Positions 1-6,872 are shown, numbered from the stretch's first letter. The stretch: 7,113 nucleotides of DNA from an uncultured Moraxella sp. (GCA_937889485.1 CALAPG010000406.1:1-7113); one strand, 5' to 3'. Made by a program: numbers and translations. Notes: generated by a model not told the origin, from the sequence alone.

Positions 1-175
1 TTAGCATGTTGGACTTCTTTTTTTTATCCTTTCTTATGTCGAATTGAGGTTAATTAGGTGGTTTATGTCGCACTTCAAGTTTTACTCTGCCCTGAATTAG
101 ATTTTTCTTAATTCACTAGCTAATTTACTTGTGTGAGTTAACCCCTTAATTAATACCTAGCCGTTAATTGTTAGC

Positions 176-207
176 AAAACCCATGGTGATATGACCGTGG
201 GTTTTTT
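176..207 (+). terminator. Rho-independent terminator of an upstream unit
   Basis: The stem AAAACCCATGG pairs with CCGTGGGTTTT over 11 positions, with one T-G wobble, around the 8-base loop TGATATGA. The right arm runs into a T-tract (202-207). The A-tract on the left is only four bases, so the signal is much stronger for + strand transcription. It separates whatever lies to the left from gshA. Confidence 0.75.
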
Positions 208-272
208 GTTTGTGAGAGTAGCTAGGCTTTGGTGCAGGTCACCATTTTTTAATAGTGTTTGGTTGGGTTTGG

Positions 273-281
273 TGGCATAAT
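273..281 (+). promoter_or_regulatory. Possible extended -10 promoter for gshA
   Basis: TGG followed by CATAAT fits an extended -10 element (TGn plus a hexamer matching TATAAT at 5 of 6 positions), 36 bases before the gshA start. No good -35 hexamer lies 16-18 bases upstream, which extended -10 promoters tolerate. It is the best candidate between the terminator and gshA, judged by eye only. Confidence 0.35.
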
Positions 282-317
282 CTCCCACAACAATAATAAA
301 GTGATATCAGGTTTTTT

Positions 318-1877
318 ATGACTCAAGTGACTACTTCTATGAATTTACCAAGTTGGCTAACACCTAAGCTGATTGCGGGCATGCTTCGTGGTATCGAAAA
401 GGAAGGCTTGCGCATGCGGGCAGATGGTTATATCGCAGACACGCCCCACCCACGCAAACTTGGTTCAAAACTTACCCACCCTTATATCACCACGGACTAT
501 GCAGAAAGTCTATTGGAGCTAATCACCGAGCCAAAATCCACAGTCAAAGATGCCCTTGAGATGCTACGTGATTTGCATATTGTGGTGCACCAAGCATTAG
601 AGAAGGATGAGTTACTCTGGTCGCTCTCGATGCCTTGTATGATTTCAGAGGATGAGGCAATCTTGCTGGCAGATTATGGACGTTCAAACGTGGGTCAATT
701 CAAGACGCTTTACCGTCATGGGCTAGGTATCCGCTATGGGCGCCGCATGCAGACCATTGCAGGACTGCATTATAATTTATCGTTTTCTGAGGCACTATTT
801 GCCACTTGGCAACAGCAACTAAATAACACCCAGTCGCTTACTGATTTTAAAAATGATAAGTATTTGGGGTTAATCCGTAATTTTAAACGTCTAAGCAGTA
901 TGGTGCTGTATTTGGTGGGGGCAAGTCCTGCGGTTTGTGCGTGTTTTTTAAAAGGTCGTGCCCATCCGTTACAGCCATTAAATGCTACCACCTATTATTT
1001 ACCAAATGCTACTTCGTTACGCATGGGCAAGCTGGGCTATCAAAATAGCGTTCAGGATGATTTAGATATTCGTTACAATAGCTTAGATGAGTACGTGACT
1101 GGGCTTCGTAATGCCATCCATACGCCGCATCCTAATTTTACCGCATTGGGGTTAGCAGATGCGGCGGGCAATCCCATTCAGATCAATGACCATATTTTGC
1201 AAATTGAAAATGAGTATTATAGCCCTATTCGCCCCAAACAAATTACTGAGGCAGGCGAAAACCCCAGCGATGCGCTAGCCAAACGCGGTATTGCTTATGT
1301 TGAACTACGTGCTATTGATTTGGATCCTTATAATGAGATTGGTATTAGCATGGATACCGCATGCTTTATGGAAATTTTGGCACTGTATTGCTTGTTGTGT
1401 GACAGCCCAGAACTGCTGCCTGATGAAGAAGCAAGGCTGGCTCAAAATCAAGAACGTGTTGTCAATGAGGGTCGTGATGCCACTGTCATGATTGATACGC
1501 CAATGGGCGAATTATCGTTTCATCAGTGGCTCCATGAACACTTGTTATCGATGCGAAAAATTGCCGAACTCATGGACATAACCTATGGTAGCAATGATTA
1601 TCGCACGGCTTGGCAGGCGATGATGGCTAGGGCGCAAAACCCTGACAACACGCCGTCAGCACAGGTATTGGCAGACACTAAGCGCTTTGGCAGCAGCTGG
1701 CAGTTTGGTAAGTCATTGGCACAGATGCACGCCACGCATCTCAAGCACCAAGGTATGTTACCAACCAAATTGGCACATTTTGATAGCCTTGCCCAAGATT
1801 CGTTACGTACTCAAGCCCAAATTGAGCAAGATGACCAACAAAGATTTGCAGATTATATGCGTCAATACCGCTCATAA
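318..1877 (+). CDS. gshA: Glutamate-cysteine ligase (gamma-glutamylcysteine synthetase), type 1
   Basis: This cytosolic enzyme makes the first, ATP-dependent step of glutathione synthesis, joining L-glutamate and L-cysteine through the gamma-carboxylate. The 519-residue product has nearly the length of E. coli GshA (518) and aligns along its whole length as I remember that protein. The N-terminal acidic set E27, E29, D60 and E67 falls at the same numbers as in E. coli. MQTIAGLHYN (about 144-153), TSLRMGKLGY, QIENEYYSPIRPK (295-307) and VELR (328-331) are family blocks around the substrate and metal site. The ATG at 318 is preceded by CAGG six bases upstream. An internal ATG at codon 8 is possible, but the E27/E29 agreement favours the first. 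It is probably first in its unit, with dsbB 95 bases downstream and no convincing terminator between. Nothing looks truncated. Confidence 0.97.
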   Translation: MTQVTTSMNLPSWLTPKLIAGMLRGIEKEGLRMRADGYIADTPHPRKLGSKLTHPYITTDYAESLLELITEPKSTVKDALEMLRDLHIVVHQALEKDELLWSLSMPCMISEDEAILLADYGRSNVGQFKTLYRHGLGIRYGRRMQTIAGLHYNLSFSEALFATWQQQLNNTQSLTDFKNDKYLGLIRNFKRLSSMVLYLVGASPAVCACFLKGRAHPLQPLNATTYYLPNATSLRMGKLGYQNSVQDDLDIRYNSLDEYVTGLRNAIHTPHPNFTALGLADAAGNPIQINDHILQIENEYYSPIRPKQITEAGENPSDALAKRGIAYVELRAIDLDPYNEIGISMDTACFMEILALYCLLCDSPELLPDEEARLAQNQERVVNEGRDATVMIDTPMGELSFHQWLHEHLLSMRKIAELMDITYGSNDYRTAWQAMMARAQNPDNTPSAQVLADTKRFGSSWQFGKSLAQMHATHLKHQGMLPTKLAHFDSLAQDSLRTQAQIEQDDQQRFADYMRQYRS

Positions 1878-1972
1878 GCGCCTGCTATCATTTTGCTGGT
1901 GTGGTGTTGTGAGTTATGTTGCTCAATTTTTTTGTATTGGGTGATTTGTTTGATTAACAATGGTAGTTATCT

Positions 1973-2497
1973 ATGATTGTCTCTTTTTTAACCAATAAAT
2001 TACTGCATTACCGTGGCGTGGCAGGCGTGCTTACTGTCGCTAGTGTGGTAGGTATGTGCTTTGCCTATTTTTATTTGCAAGGGGTACAAAAACTTGACCC
2101 TTGCCCACTGTGTATTTTTCAGCGTGTGGGTTTGATTGTGATGGGTATCTTTGCTTTTTTGGCGTTTTTATTCAATCCCAAAAGGCCGCTAGTAAGAGTG
2201 CTACTGATGCTAGGGGCGCTGCTAGGTATGTTGTGGTCGGTGGGCGTGGCGGCTCGTCATGTTTGGATACAGCATTTACCCCCCGATCAAGTGCCTTCTT
2301 GTGGCCCTGGCTTGGATTATTGGATGGATACGCTCCCGATTGCGCAGGTTTTCAAAGAGGTGTTCAAGGGGTCAGGCGAGTGTGCGGTCATTGATTGGAC
2401 TTTTTTGGGCTTTAGTATCCCAGAGATGTCGCTGGCATTTTTTGGTGTGCTGTTGCTGCTGATTGTTTGGGCAATGCGTCAAGCAAAATTCCCATAA
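1973..2497 (+). CDS. dsbB: Disulfide bond formation protein B
   Basis: DsbB is an inner-membrane protein that reoxidises periplasmic DsbA and passes the electrons to ubiquinone. The 174-residue product shows the expected four hydrophobic segments (about 15-35, 52-67, 73-92 and 147-168). It has two periplasmic cysteine pairs: C44-P-L-C47 in the first loop, followed by R51 in the place of the quinone-linked Arg of E. coli DsbB, and C110 and C137 in the long second loop. All four catalytic cysteines are therefore present. The ATG at 1973 is preceded only by a weak GGTAG; an ATG at 1960 is out of frame. It follows gshA by 95 bases and is closed by a terminator overlapping its stop codon. Both genes concern thiol chemistry, though in different compartments. 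DsbA is not in this window. Confidence 0.96.
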   Translation: MIVSFLTNKLLHYRGVAGVLTVASVVGMCFAYFYLQGVQKLDPCPLCIFQRVGLIVMGIFAFLAFLFNPKRPLVRVLLMLGALLGMLWSVGVAARHVWIQHLPPDQVPSCGPGLDYWMDTLPIAQVFKEVFKGSGECAVIDWTFLGFSIPEMSLAFFGVLLLLIVWAMRQAKFP

Positions 2498-2521
2498 AGG
2501 CTAGCAGTTGCTAGCTTTTTT
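2496..2521 (+). terminator. Rho-independent terminator after dsbB
   Basis: GCTAGC, the tetraloop AGTT, and GCTAGC form a perfect 6-bp stem. It is extended by AAAG pairing with the first Ts (one G-T wobble) and followed by a run of six Ts. It starts within the dsbB stop codon and separates the redox genes from the signalling operon. Confidence 0.85.
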
Positions 2522-2525
2522 GTTA

Positions 2526-2557
2526 TTTTGACAAACTTTGTGAAGTTAGGTCAAAAT
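2526..2557 (+). promoter_or_regulatory. Candidate promoter inside a nested dyad, upstream of the signalling operon
   Basis: TTGACA (2528-2533) is a perfect -35 hexamer. CAAAAT (2552-2557), 18 bases further, is a 4-of-6 match to the -10 consensus. The same stretch is a nested inverted repeat: outer arms TTTTGAC (2526-2532) and GTCAAAA (2550-2556), inner arms AACTT (2534-2538) and AAGTT (2543-2547), loop TGTG. The dyad could be an operator covering the promoter. Since T-rich sequence follows (2557-2576), it could instead be a second, AT-rich terminator behind dsbB. Transcription from here would leave a leader of roughly 275 bases before the lipoprotein gene. Confidence 0.35.
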
Positions 2558-2616
2558 TTTTGTAGTTTTTTATAGAAGAATTGATTAATATCTAAATAAG
2601 GTTGTTACAAGGAAGT

Positions 2617-2778
2617 AGTAAAGTAGCAAGAGTGCGTCTGTTTACTTTACTCAACGATAAAAATGTGAAACATCGGGTATTGCTACTGGAATACGGCAAA
2701 CACTGTCCACCGTAGAACACCGCTGTGCTACGGCTTTAATATCACACTGCCACGGTCTGTACCAACGACCAAGGTGGC
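2617..2778 (+). other. Leader with four consecutive inverted repeats; possible structured RNA
   Basis: The non-coding stretch before the lipoprotein gene contains four non-overlapping hairpins. They are AGTAAAGTA/TACTTTACT (2617-2625 with 2643-2651, 9 bp, 17-base loop); GTATT/AATAC (2677-2694); CCGTAG/CTACGG with inner CAC/GTG around the loop CGCT and an AA bulge (2710-2733); and GCCAC-GGTC/GACC-AAG-GTGGC (2749-2778). The right half is clearly more GC-rich than the bases before it. No open frame or known riboswitch could be recognised. It may be a structured 5' leader, a small RNA, or the remains of an older element. Confidence 0.4.
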
Positions 2779-2842
2779 AAGTTAGATGTTAGCGTCAGAT
2801 AACGCCCAAAGTCTCACTTTAAATAAAAGGATTTATGGACCA

Positions 2843-3721
2843 ATGAGAGTTATCTTATACTCGGCAGCGCTGTTTTGTGCCACTATAAACTTAGTTGGGT
2901 GCGACAACGCCGCCGCCCCTACCAAAAGCCAAACTGCCGCTTCTACTGCCCAACCGACACCTTATGCAGGAAAAACCTACGCGCTAGGGGTGCATACCAG
3001 TTATGCGCCTTTTAGTTATTTAGACGAAAAAGGCAGACCCATGGGATTTGACATTGATATTCTCAATGCCATTGCCGCCGACCAAAAAATTAATTTTGAG
3101 CAAATCCCTGGGGTGCACAATACCCATTATACGCAGGTACTCGCGGACAAAGAACAGATTGCGGGGGCAGGACTGACGTACAATGAAGAGCGCGCCCAAA
3201 TCTATGCACTCCCCGATGCCTACCGCACCACCAAAAATATTTTGGTTTATACCCGTAGTGATCTAAACCTAACCGCCTTAAAAGACTTGGCAGGGCTTAG
3301 GGCGGGCGTAATCAGCCGTGCCAGCTCACAAGAAAAGCACATTAAAGCTGCCAACGTGGCTGTTAAAGAAATCATCTATTACAACACGCCTTATTTGGCA
3401 ATCCAAGCCTTGCTCCTTAATCACATAGATGTTGCTGTCTTAAATGGTGATGTGGCAACGCCAATTCTCAAAAACTTACCCAACCAAAAATTCATGACCA
3501 GTCCCTATGCGGTGAATGGCAAGGTGGGGCAGGATCTGGTTTTTATCATCAATAAAAGTGAAACTGAGTTACTCCAAAAAATTAACACGGGGCTCAAAAA
3601 TATCCGTGCCAATGGGAGTTATAACAAAATCAGTGAAAAATGGTTTGGCAAAGAAGCCCCGATTACTTCTGACAATGCCGAAAGCACCACCCAATTGTCT
3701 ATCGATGCAGCAAAAAACTAA
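2843..3721 (+). CDS. Periplasmic amino-acid-type substrate-binding lipoprotein (SBP_bac_3 family)
   Basis: This is a 292-residue family 3 solute-binding protein. The N-terminus is a lipoprotein signal (MRVILYSAALFCATINLVGC; lipobox L17-V18-G19-C20), followed by a low-complexity Ala/Thr/Gln/Pro linker to about 40. The binding domain (about 44-269) shows YAPFSY (54-59), GFDIDI (68-73), LTYNEERAQIY with R117 where family members hold the ligand carboxylate, NGD with D203 where they hold the alpha-amine, and the closing GSYNKISEKWFG (258-269). This predicts an amino acid or similar ligand. A 23-residue tail follows. D21 directly after the cysteine would keep the protein in the inner membrane by the E. 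coli Lol rule. The start at 2843 puts the lipobox at the normal distance; a start at 2786 would add 19 residues before the signal. AAAAGG lies 12 bases upstream, rather far. No transporter permease or ATPase gene is nearby and the kinase begins 13 bases downstream, so a ligand-sensing role is inferred. Confidence 0.9.
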   Translation: MRVILYSAALFCATINLVGCDNAAAPTKSQTAASTAQPTPYAGKTYALGVHTSYAPFSYLDEKGRPMGFDIDILNAIAADQKINFEQIPGVHNTHYTQVLADKEQIAGAGLTYNEERAQIYALPDAYRTTKNILVYTRSDLNLTALKDLAGLRAGVISRASSQEKHIKAANVAVKEIIYYNTPYLAIQALLLNHIDVAVLNGDVATPILKNLPNQKFMTSPYAVNGKVGQDLVFIINKSETELLQKINTGLKNIRANGSYNKISEKWFGKEAPITSDNAESTTQLSIDAAKN

Positions 3722-3734
3722 GGGAGCACCATTG

Positions 3735-5966
3735 ATGAAAGCACAAACCCCAAATGCGGCTACCTTAAACCCTAGCCAACCTACCGCCAATACCACGGCA
3801 GAGCCAAATAGCGCCCCGCGTTCGCGCTACCGCAACCTCATTGCATCGATTATTATTTTTCTACTATTAATTGCCGCCTTGCTTGCGTATACCTTTTATA
3901 CCTCAAGCGTACTTCAAGCCAATACCAGCATGATTAACACCTCGAATCGGGTCGCTAATGACACGCAAGCGGTAATCAAAGACCTTTTTGACATGCAAAA
4001 TAGTTATGGTGAAGACCCTTTTTCGCCCCATATGAGCACCGTACTCAAACGCCTCAAAGACAACAGTACGAATATTGATAAAAATATTAGCCTGATGCAA
4101 GTGGGCGGCACAGCAGTGGATGCCGAAGGACGGCGCATTACTTTGCCCAAAATTACCGATGCTGCCACTTTACAAGCGCTGTCACAAACCGAGCAGCAAT
4201 GGCAACAGCTCAAACCAAAAATCCAAGATTATCTCAAGATTGCCACCAACATTACCCAAGACGCTGCTATCCCCTTATCGGTCGCCAGTGAACAAGCAAA
4301 AACCTCAAGCCTTGCGATGAATGACGCCTTAGGCACATTGACCAAAAATGTGTTTGACCGTGCAGACGCCCAAGCCAATACCATCCGTTTTATTCAGCTA
4401 GTTGGTGTGGCAGTCATTTTGGGTTATTTTGCCATCTTTATTTTCTTTTTTGTCAAACGGTTACGTGACGCCGATAACCAAACCTTGCAAGCGCAAAAAG
4501 AAACCCAAGACATCATGGCAAACGTTAACACAGGTTTGTTCTTGCTTGACAGTGACCTCAATATTGGTAGTCAGTACTCCGCGCACCTAGAAGATATTAT
4601 TGGCGAAACTCGGGTGGGCGGCAAAAACCTTACCAGCATTTTACAAAACAAGGTGTCTAGCAAAGACTTAGAAACCACACAAGGCTTTGTCAAACAGCTT
4701 TATAATCCACGGGTTAAAGAAAAACTGGTCAATGACCTCAATCCGCTAAAAAAAGTGATGCTCAGCAACCACAAAAACCAAAGCCGCTTTTTGGACTTTA
4801 AATTTTCACGGGTATATCATCAAAACAGCATCGAAAAAATTTTGGTTAACGTACAAGACATCACCCACCAAGTACGCCTTGAGCAAAAACTTGAACAAGA
4901 ACGCGCCCAAAACGACTTACAAATCGAAATGCTCACCACTATTTTGAATGTTAGCCCAAAAATTATTCATGAGTTTGTGCTCAATACCAAAGACAGCATT
5001 ACCAAAATTAATGACGTACTCAAAAAATCGGGCAACACTGCCCATGAGCTACAAGAAAAACTCAAAAGCATGTATCGACTGATGCATGGGCTAAAGGGTG
5101 AATCATCAGCGCTAAAACTGCACAGTTTTACCAACATAGCCAGTAACTTTGAAGAGACGCTGATTATGCTGCAATCTAAAGAAGGATTGGCAGGCAATGA
5201 TTTTTTACCGTTGACTATCCACCTAGATGAGCTATTAAACCTTTCTAACACGATTGACGCGCTAGGTCGACGCATCAATCAGACCAGTGCCGATTCTGGC
5301 TTAGGATTTACCACCGCCAACGCCAGCGAGGTTACCTCACAGCAAGATCAAGTGGACAACCAACAAATTGCTGAGGCACTGATCAGCCAAACAGGCTCGG
5401 GCATGCATGAATTTTATCAGCAATTTGCCGCCAATATTGCGACCCGTCAAAACAAAAAAGTGCAGCTCAAGGTCAGCGGGCTCAATGACATTGAACTACC
5501 CCATGCTACCGCGAGTGCCATCAAAAAAATTGTCATACAACTACTGAGAAATGCCGTAGTACACGGTATCGAAACCCCAGAAAATCGCACCGCCACTGGC
5601 AAAAGCCCCACGGGTATCATCAATTTATCGCTGCTTGACTTAGCAGAGTCTTATAAACTGACCATCGAAGACGATGGACAAGGCATTGACCTTGCCGCCA
5701 TCAAACAAAAAGCGATTCAAATGGGTTATGCCGCTCATGATGTCGAACAATGGAGTGAACAAAAACTCATCAGTTTATTATTTAAATCAGGCTTTACCAC
5801 CAAAGACACGGCTGATGAAGATGCAGGGCGCGGCATCGGCATGGATATGGTCAAAGAAGACATACAGCAACTACAAGGACATATTAGCGTGGATACCAAA
5901 GCAGGCAAAATGACCAAATTTACCCTTCGTATTCCAAAAAATGTTGCTAAAGCAACCGAAAAATAA
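3735..5966 (+). CDS. Membrane-bound CheA-like hybrid sensor kinase (sensor, PAS-like, Hpt, HATPase)
   Basis: The 743-residue protein has a Pro/Thr-rich cytosolic N-terminus, a membrane helix (about 35-55), a mostly helical periplasmic domain (about 57-216) and a second membrane helix (about 219-240). A PAS-like domain follows (about 255-378, beginning IMANVNTGLFLLDSDLNI) and a coiled coil (380-400). An Hpt domain (about 405-512) has MHGLKGESSAL, with H451 as the predicted phosphorylated histidine. The C-terminal ATPase is of CheA type: N box LLRNAVVHGIE (603-613), G1 box EDDGQG (645-650), FKSGFTT (683-689) and GRGIGMDMV (698-706). The protein stops just after the ATPase: no CheW-like P5 domain, HAMP domain or methylation helices are seen. 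The periplasmic part recalls PilJ-type transducers (weak, by eye). The ATG at 3735 has GGGAG eight bases upstream; the frame is open further upstream, but only inside the lipoprotein gene. Inferred role: autophosphorylate H451 in response to ligand and pass the phosphate to the CheY-like protein. Confidence 0.88.
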   Translation: MKAQTPNAATLNPSQPTANTTAEPNSAPRSRYRNLIASIIIFLLLIAALLAYTFYTSSVLQANTSMINTSNRVANDTQAVIKDLFDMQNSYGEDPFSPHMSTVLKRLKDNSTNIDKNISLMQVGGTAVDAEGRRITLPKITDAATLQALSQTEQQWQQLKPKIQDYLKIATNITQDAAIPLSVASEQAKTSSLAMNDALGTLTKNVFDRADAQANTIRFIQLVGVAVILGYFAIFIFFFVKRLRDADNQTLQAQKETQDIMANVNTGLFLLDSDLNIGSQYSAHLEDIIGETRVGGKNLTSILQNKVSSKDLETTQGFVKQLYNPRVKEKLVNDLNPLKKVMLSNHKNQSRFLDFKFSRVYHQNSIEKILVNVQDITHQVRLEQKLEQERAQNDLQIEMLTTILNVSPKIIHEFVLNTKDSITKINDVLKKSGNTAHELQEKLKSMYRLMHGLKGESSALKLHSFTNIASNFEETLIMLQSKEGLAGNDFLPLTIHLDELLNLSNTIDALGRRINQTSADSGLGFTTANASEVTSQQDQVDNQQIAEALISQTGSGMHEFYQQFAANIATRQNKKVQLKVSGLNDIELPHATASAIKKIVIQLLRNAVVHGIETPENRTATGKSPTGIINLSLLDLAESYKLTIEDDGQGIDLAAIKQKAIQMGYAAHDVEQWSEQKLISLLFKSGFTTKDTADEDAGRGIGMDMVKEDIQQLQGHISVDTKAGKMTKFTLRIPKNVAKATEK

Positions 5967-6003
5967 CTGCGTATGCCACCACCTTGTATGGATAGGAAAT
6001 AAC

Positions 6004-6366
6004 ATGTACCGATTAATGATTGTTGATGACTCCAATATCATCCGTAACCGCATTCAGCGCATCTACAACTCTGATGAGTTTATGCTGGTAGCCACCGCAA
6101 GTAATGGTGAAGAAGCCATAGACAAGTTTTCTGTTCACCGCCCTGAAGTGGTAACCATGGACTTAACCATGCCGCATATGGATGGGCTTGAATGTATCGA
6201 AAAACTGGTCACCATGGCGCCTGAAGTGAGGATTTTGGTGGTCTCTGCCTTGTCAGACAAAGCGACAGGCATCAAAGCCTTAGAACTGGGCGCGAGTGGC
6301 TTTTTGTGTAAGCCTTTTTCAGAAGAAGAGCTCGCCGAAGCCATGTCTGAATTGGTGAGTGACTAA
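6004..6366 (+). CDS. CheY-like single-domain response regulator
   Basis: The 120-residue protein is a lone receiver domain with no output domain. It has the acidic pair D8-D9, phosphoacceptor D53 in MDLTMPHMDG (52-61), S81 in VVSALSD and K103 in LCKPF, so all switch residues are present. The ATG at 6004 has AGGA six bases upstream and puts D8-D9 at the usual distance from the N-terminus; a frame opening at 5941 would add 21 unlikely residues overlapping the kinase end. It lies 37 bases after the kinase gene and one base before the first CheX-like gene, so translation is probably coupled. Inferred partner: it takes phosphate from H451 of the kinase and is switched off by the CheX proteins. Its target (motor, pilus or enzyme) is not visible. 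The LVVSALSDKA and KALELGASGF blocks are close to CheY/CheB-type receivers. Confidence 0.95.
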   Translation: MYRLMIVDDSNIIRNRIQRIYNSDEFMLVATASNGEEAIDKFSVHRPEVVTMDLTMPHMDGLECIEKLVTMAPEVRILVVSALSDKATGIKALELGASGFLCKPFSEEELAEAMSELVSD

Positions 6367-6367
6367 C

Positions 6368-6814
6368 ATGATTGAACAAAAAATCCAAGTATTTATAGAC
6401 AGTGTCAGCCATTATTTTAGCCAACTCAACAATGGTGACATTGTCATAGAACCCCCCTATCTCAACGAAAATCACCATCCCATCATCAGTGATTATACGG
6501 GGGTTATTGGGATTAGTGGTACCGATAAAGGCTTAGTATATTTTACCGCGCCCAAGCCATTACTCCAGCAGATTTTATACTGCATGAAAGAAGGCGATGA
6601 CAGCGATGCCAATCTCATTGATTTGGTCGGTGAAGTGGCAAATACTATTTCTGGCAATGCGCGCAAACATTTTGGATCGGGGTTTAATATTTCGGTGCCA
6701 TTTATTTTTAAAGGACAGGCGCAAACCGTCTTGTTTCCAAAAGATAAGCACTCCTTGGTCATTCCCCTAAAATGGCAGGACTATCACGCTGGCATCGTGG
6801 TGTATTTACAGTAA
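6368..6814 (+). CDS. CheX-like CheY-phosphate phosphatase (first copy)
   Basis: This 148-residue protein is of CheC/CheX/FliY fold type. The signature is GEVANTISGNARKHFG (88-103), in which E89 and N92 form the E-x-x-N pair used by CheX/CheC enzymes to dephosphorylate CheY. The rest fits a single-domain CheX: an N-terminal helix (KIQVFIDSVSHYF), the strand TGVIGISGTDKGLVYF (44-59), and C-terminal strands ending in AGIVVYLQ. The ATG at 6368 is preferred over a GTG at 6359 (three extra codons) because it aligns exactly with the start of the downstream paralogue. GGTGAG lies eight bases upstream. It begins one base after the CheY-like stop, which supports a direct functional link: removing phosphate from that regulator. 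CheX enzymes usually act as dimers; with a second copy next door, either a homo- or a heterodimer is possible. Confidence 0.88.
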   Translation: MIEQKIQVFIDSVSHYFSQLNNGDIVIEPPYLNENHHPIISDYTGVIGISGTDKGLVYFTAPKPLLQQILYCMKEGDDSDANLIDLVGEVANTISGNARKHFGSGFNISVPFIFKGQAQTVLFPKDKHSLVIPLKWQDYHAGIVVYLQ

Positions 6815-6862
6815 CTTGATCACGATTACCTGATACCAATATGTAAAAGCCCCTATAAGTAG

Positions 6863-6872
6863 AAGCCCCTAT
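6863..6872 (+). repeat. Direct repeat AAGCCCCTAT overlapping a start codon
   Basis: AAGCCCCTAT occurs at 6847-6856 and again at 6863-6872, a 16-base period. The second copy includes the A and T of the ATG of the second CheX-like gene. No clear Shine-Dalgarno sequence lies at the usual distance; only AGAAG (6861-6865) comes close. The repeat may be a small local duplication or may affect translation of the second copy. Confidence 0.6.

Larger units (their letters stand above)
1..317. other. AT-rich non-coding region upstream of gshA
   Basis: No reading frame, tRNA or rRNA could be supported here on either strand. The first 55 bases are open in one forward frame for only 18 codons, too little to call the end of a gene. 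Visible structure is a repeated octamer TTATGTCG at 34-41 and 63-70, an inverted repeat TGAATTA/TAATTCA at 93-115, the terminator at 176-207, and a possible gshA promoter near 273-281. The terminator points rightward, so a + strand transcription unit probably ends at or just before the left edge of the window. Confidence 0.6.

Noticed and set aside
34..70. Repeated octamer TTATGTCG with 29-base period
   Set aside because: Only two copies with diverged flanks in AT-rich DNA; not enough to call a repeat family or CRISPR-like array.
1..175. Tail of an rRNA operon or of a protein gene before the terminator
   Set aside because: No 5S, 23S or tRNA sequence could be recognised and the forward frames close within 60 bases.
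770..991. Antisense open frames inside gshA, the kinase, the receiver and CheX genes
   Set aside because: They lie opposite well-supported genes, lack ribosome binding sites and family features, and are explained by the codon pattern of the real genes.
1910..1933. Possible terminator between gshA and dsbB (TGAG/CTCA before seven Ts)
   Set aside because: The stem is only 4 bp with an 8-base loop, too weak to call.
2693..2755. Three ACGG motifs (2693, 2730, 2752) suggesting a guanidine-II (mini-ykkC) riboswitch
   Set aside because: That riboswitch needs ACGR in the loops of two small hairpins; here the motifs lie in stems or unpaired flanks.
2786..2842. Earlier in-frame ATG for the lipoprotein (19 extra residues)
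   Set aside because: It would place a polar stretch before the lipoprotein signal, whereas the ATG at 2843 gives a normal 20-residue signal ending at the lipobox cysteine.
3516..3734. Upstream extension of the kinase by 73 codons in the same open frame
   Set aside because: It lies wholly inside the lipoprotein gene, has no ribosome binding site of note, and would put a basic, non-homologous segment before the membrane helix. The ATG at 3735 has GGGAG at a good distance.
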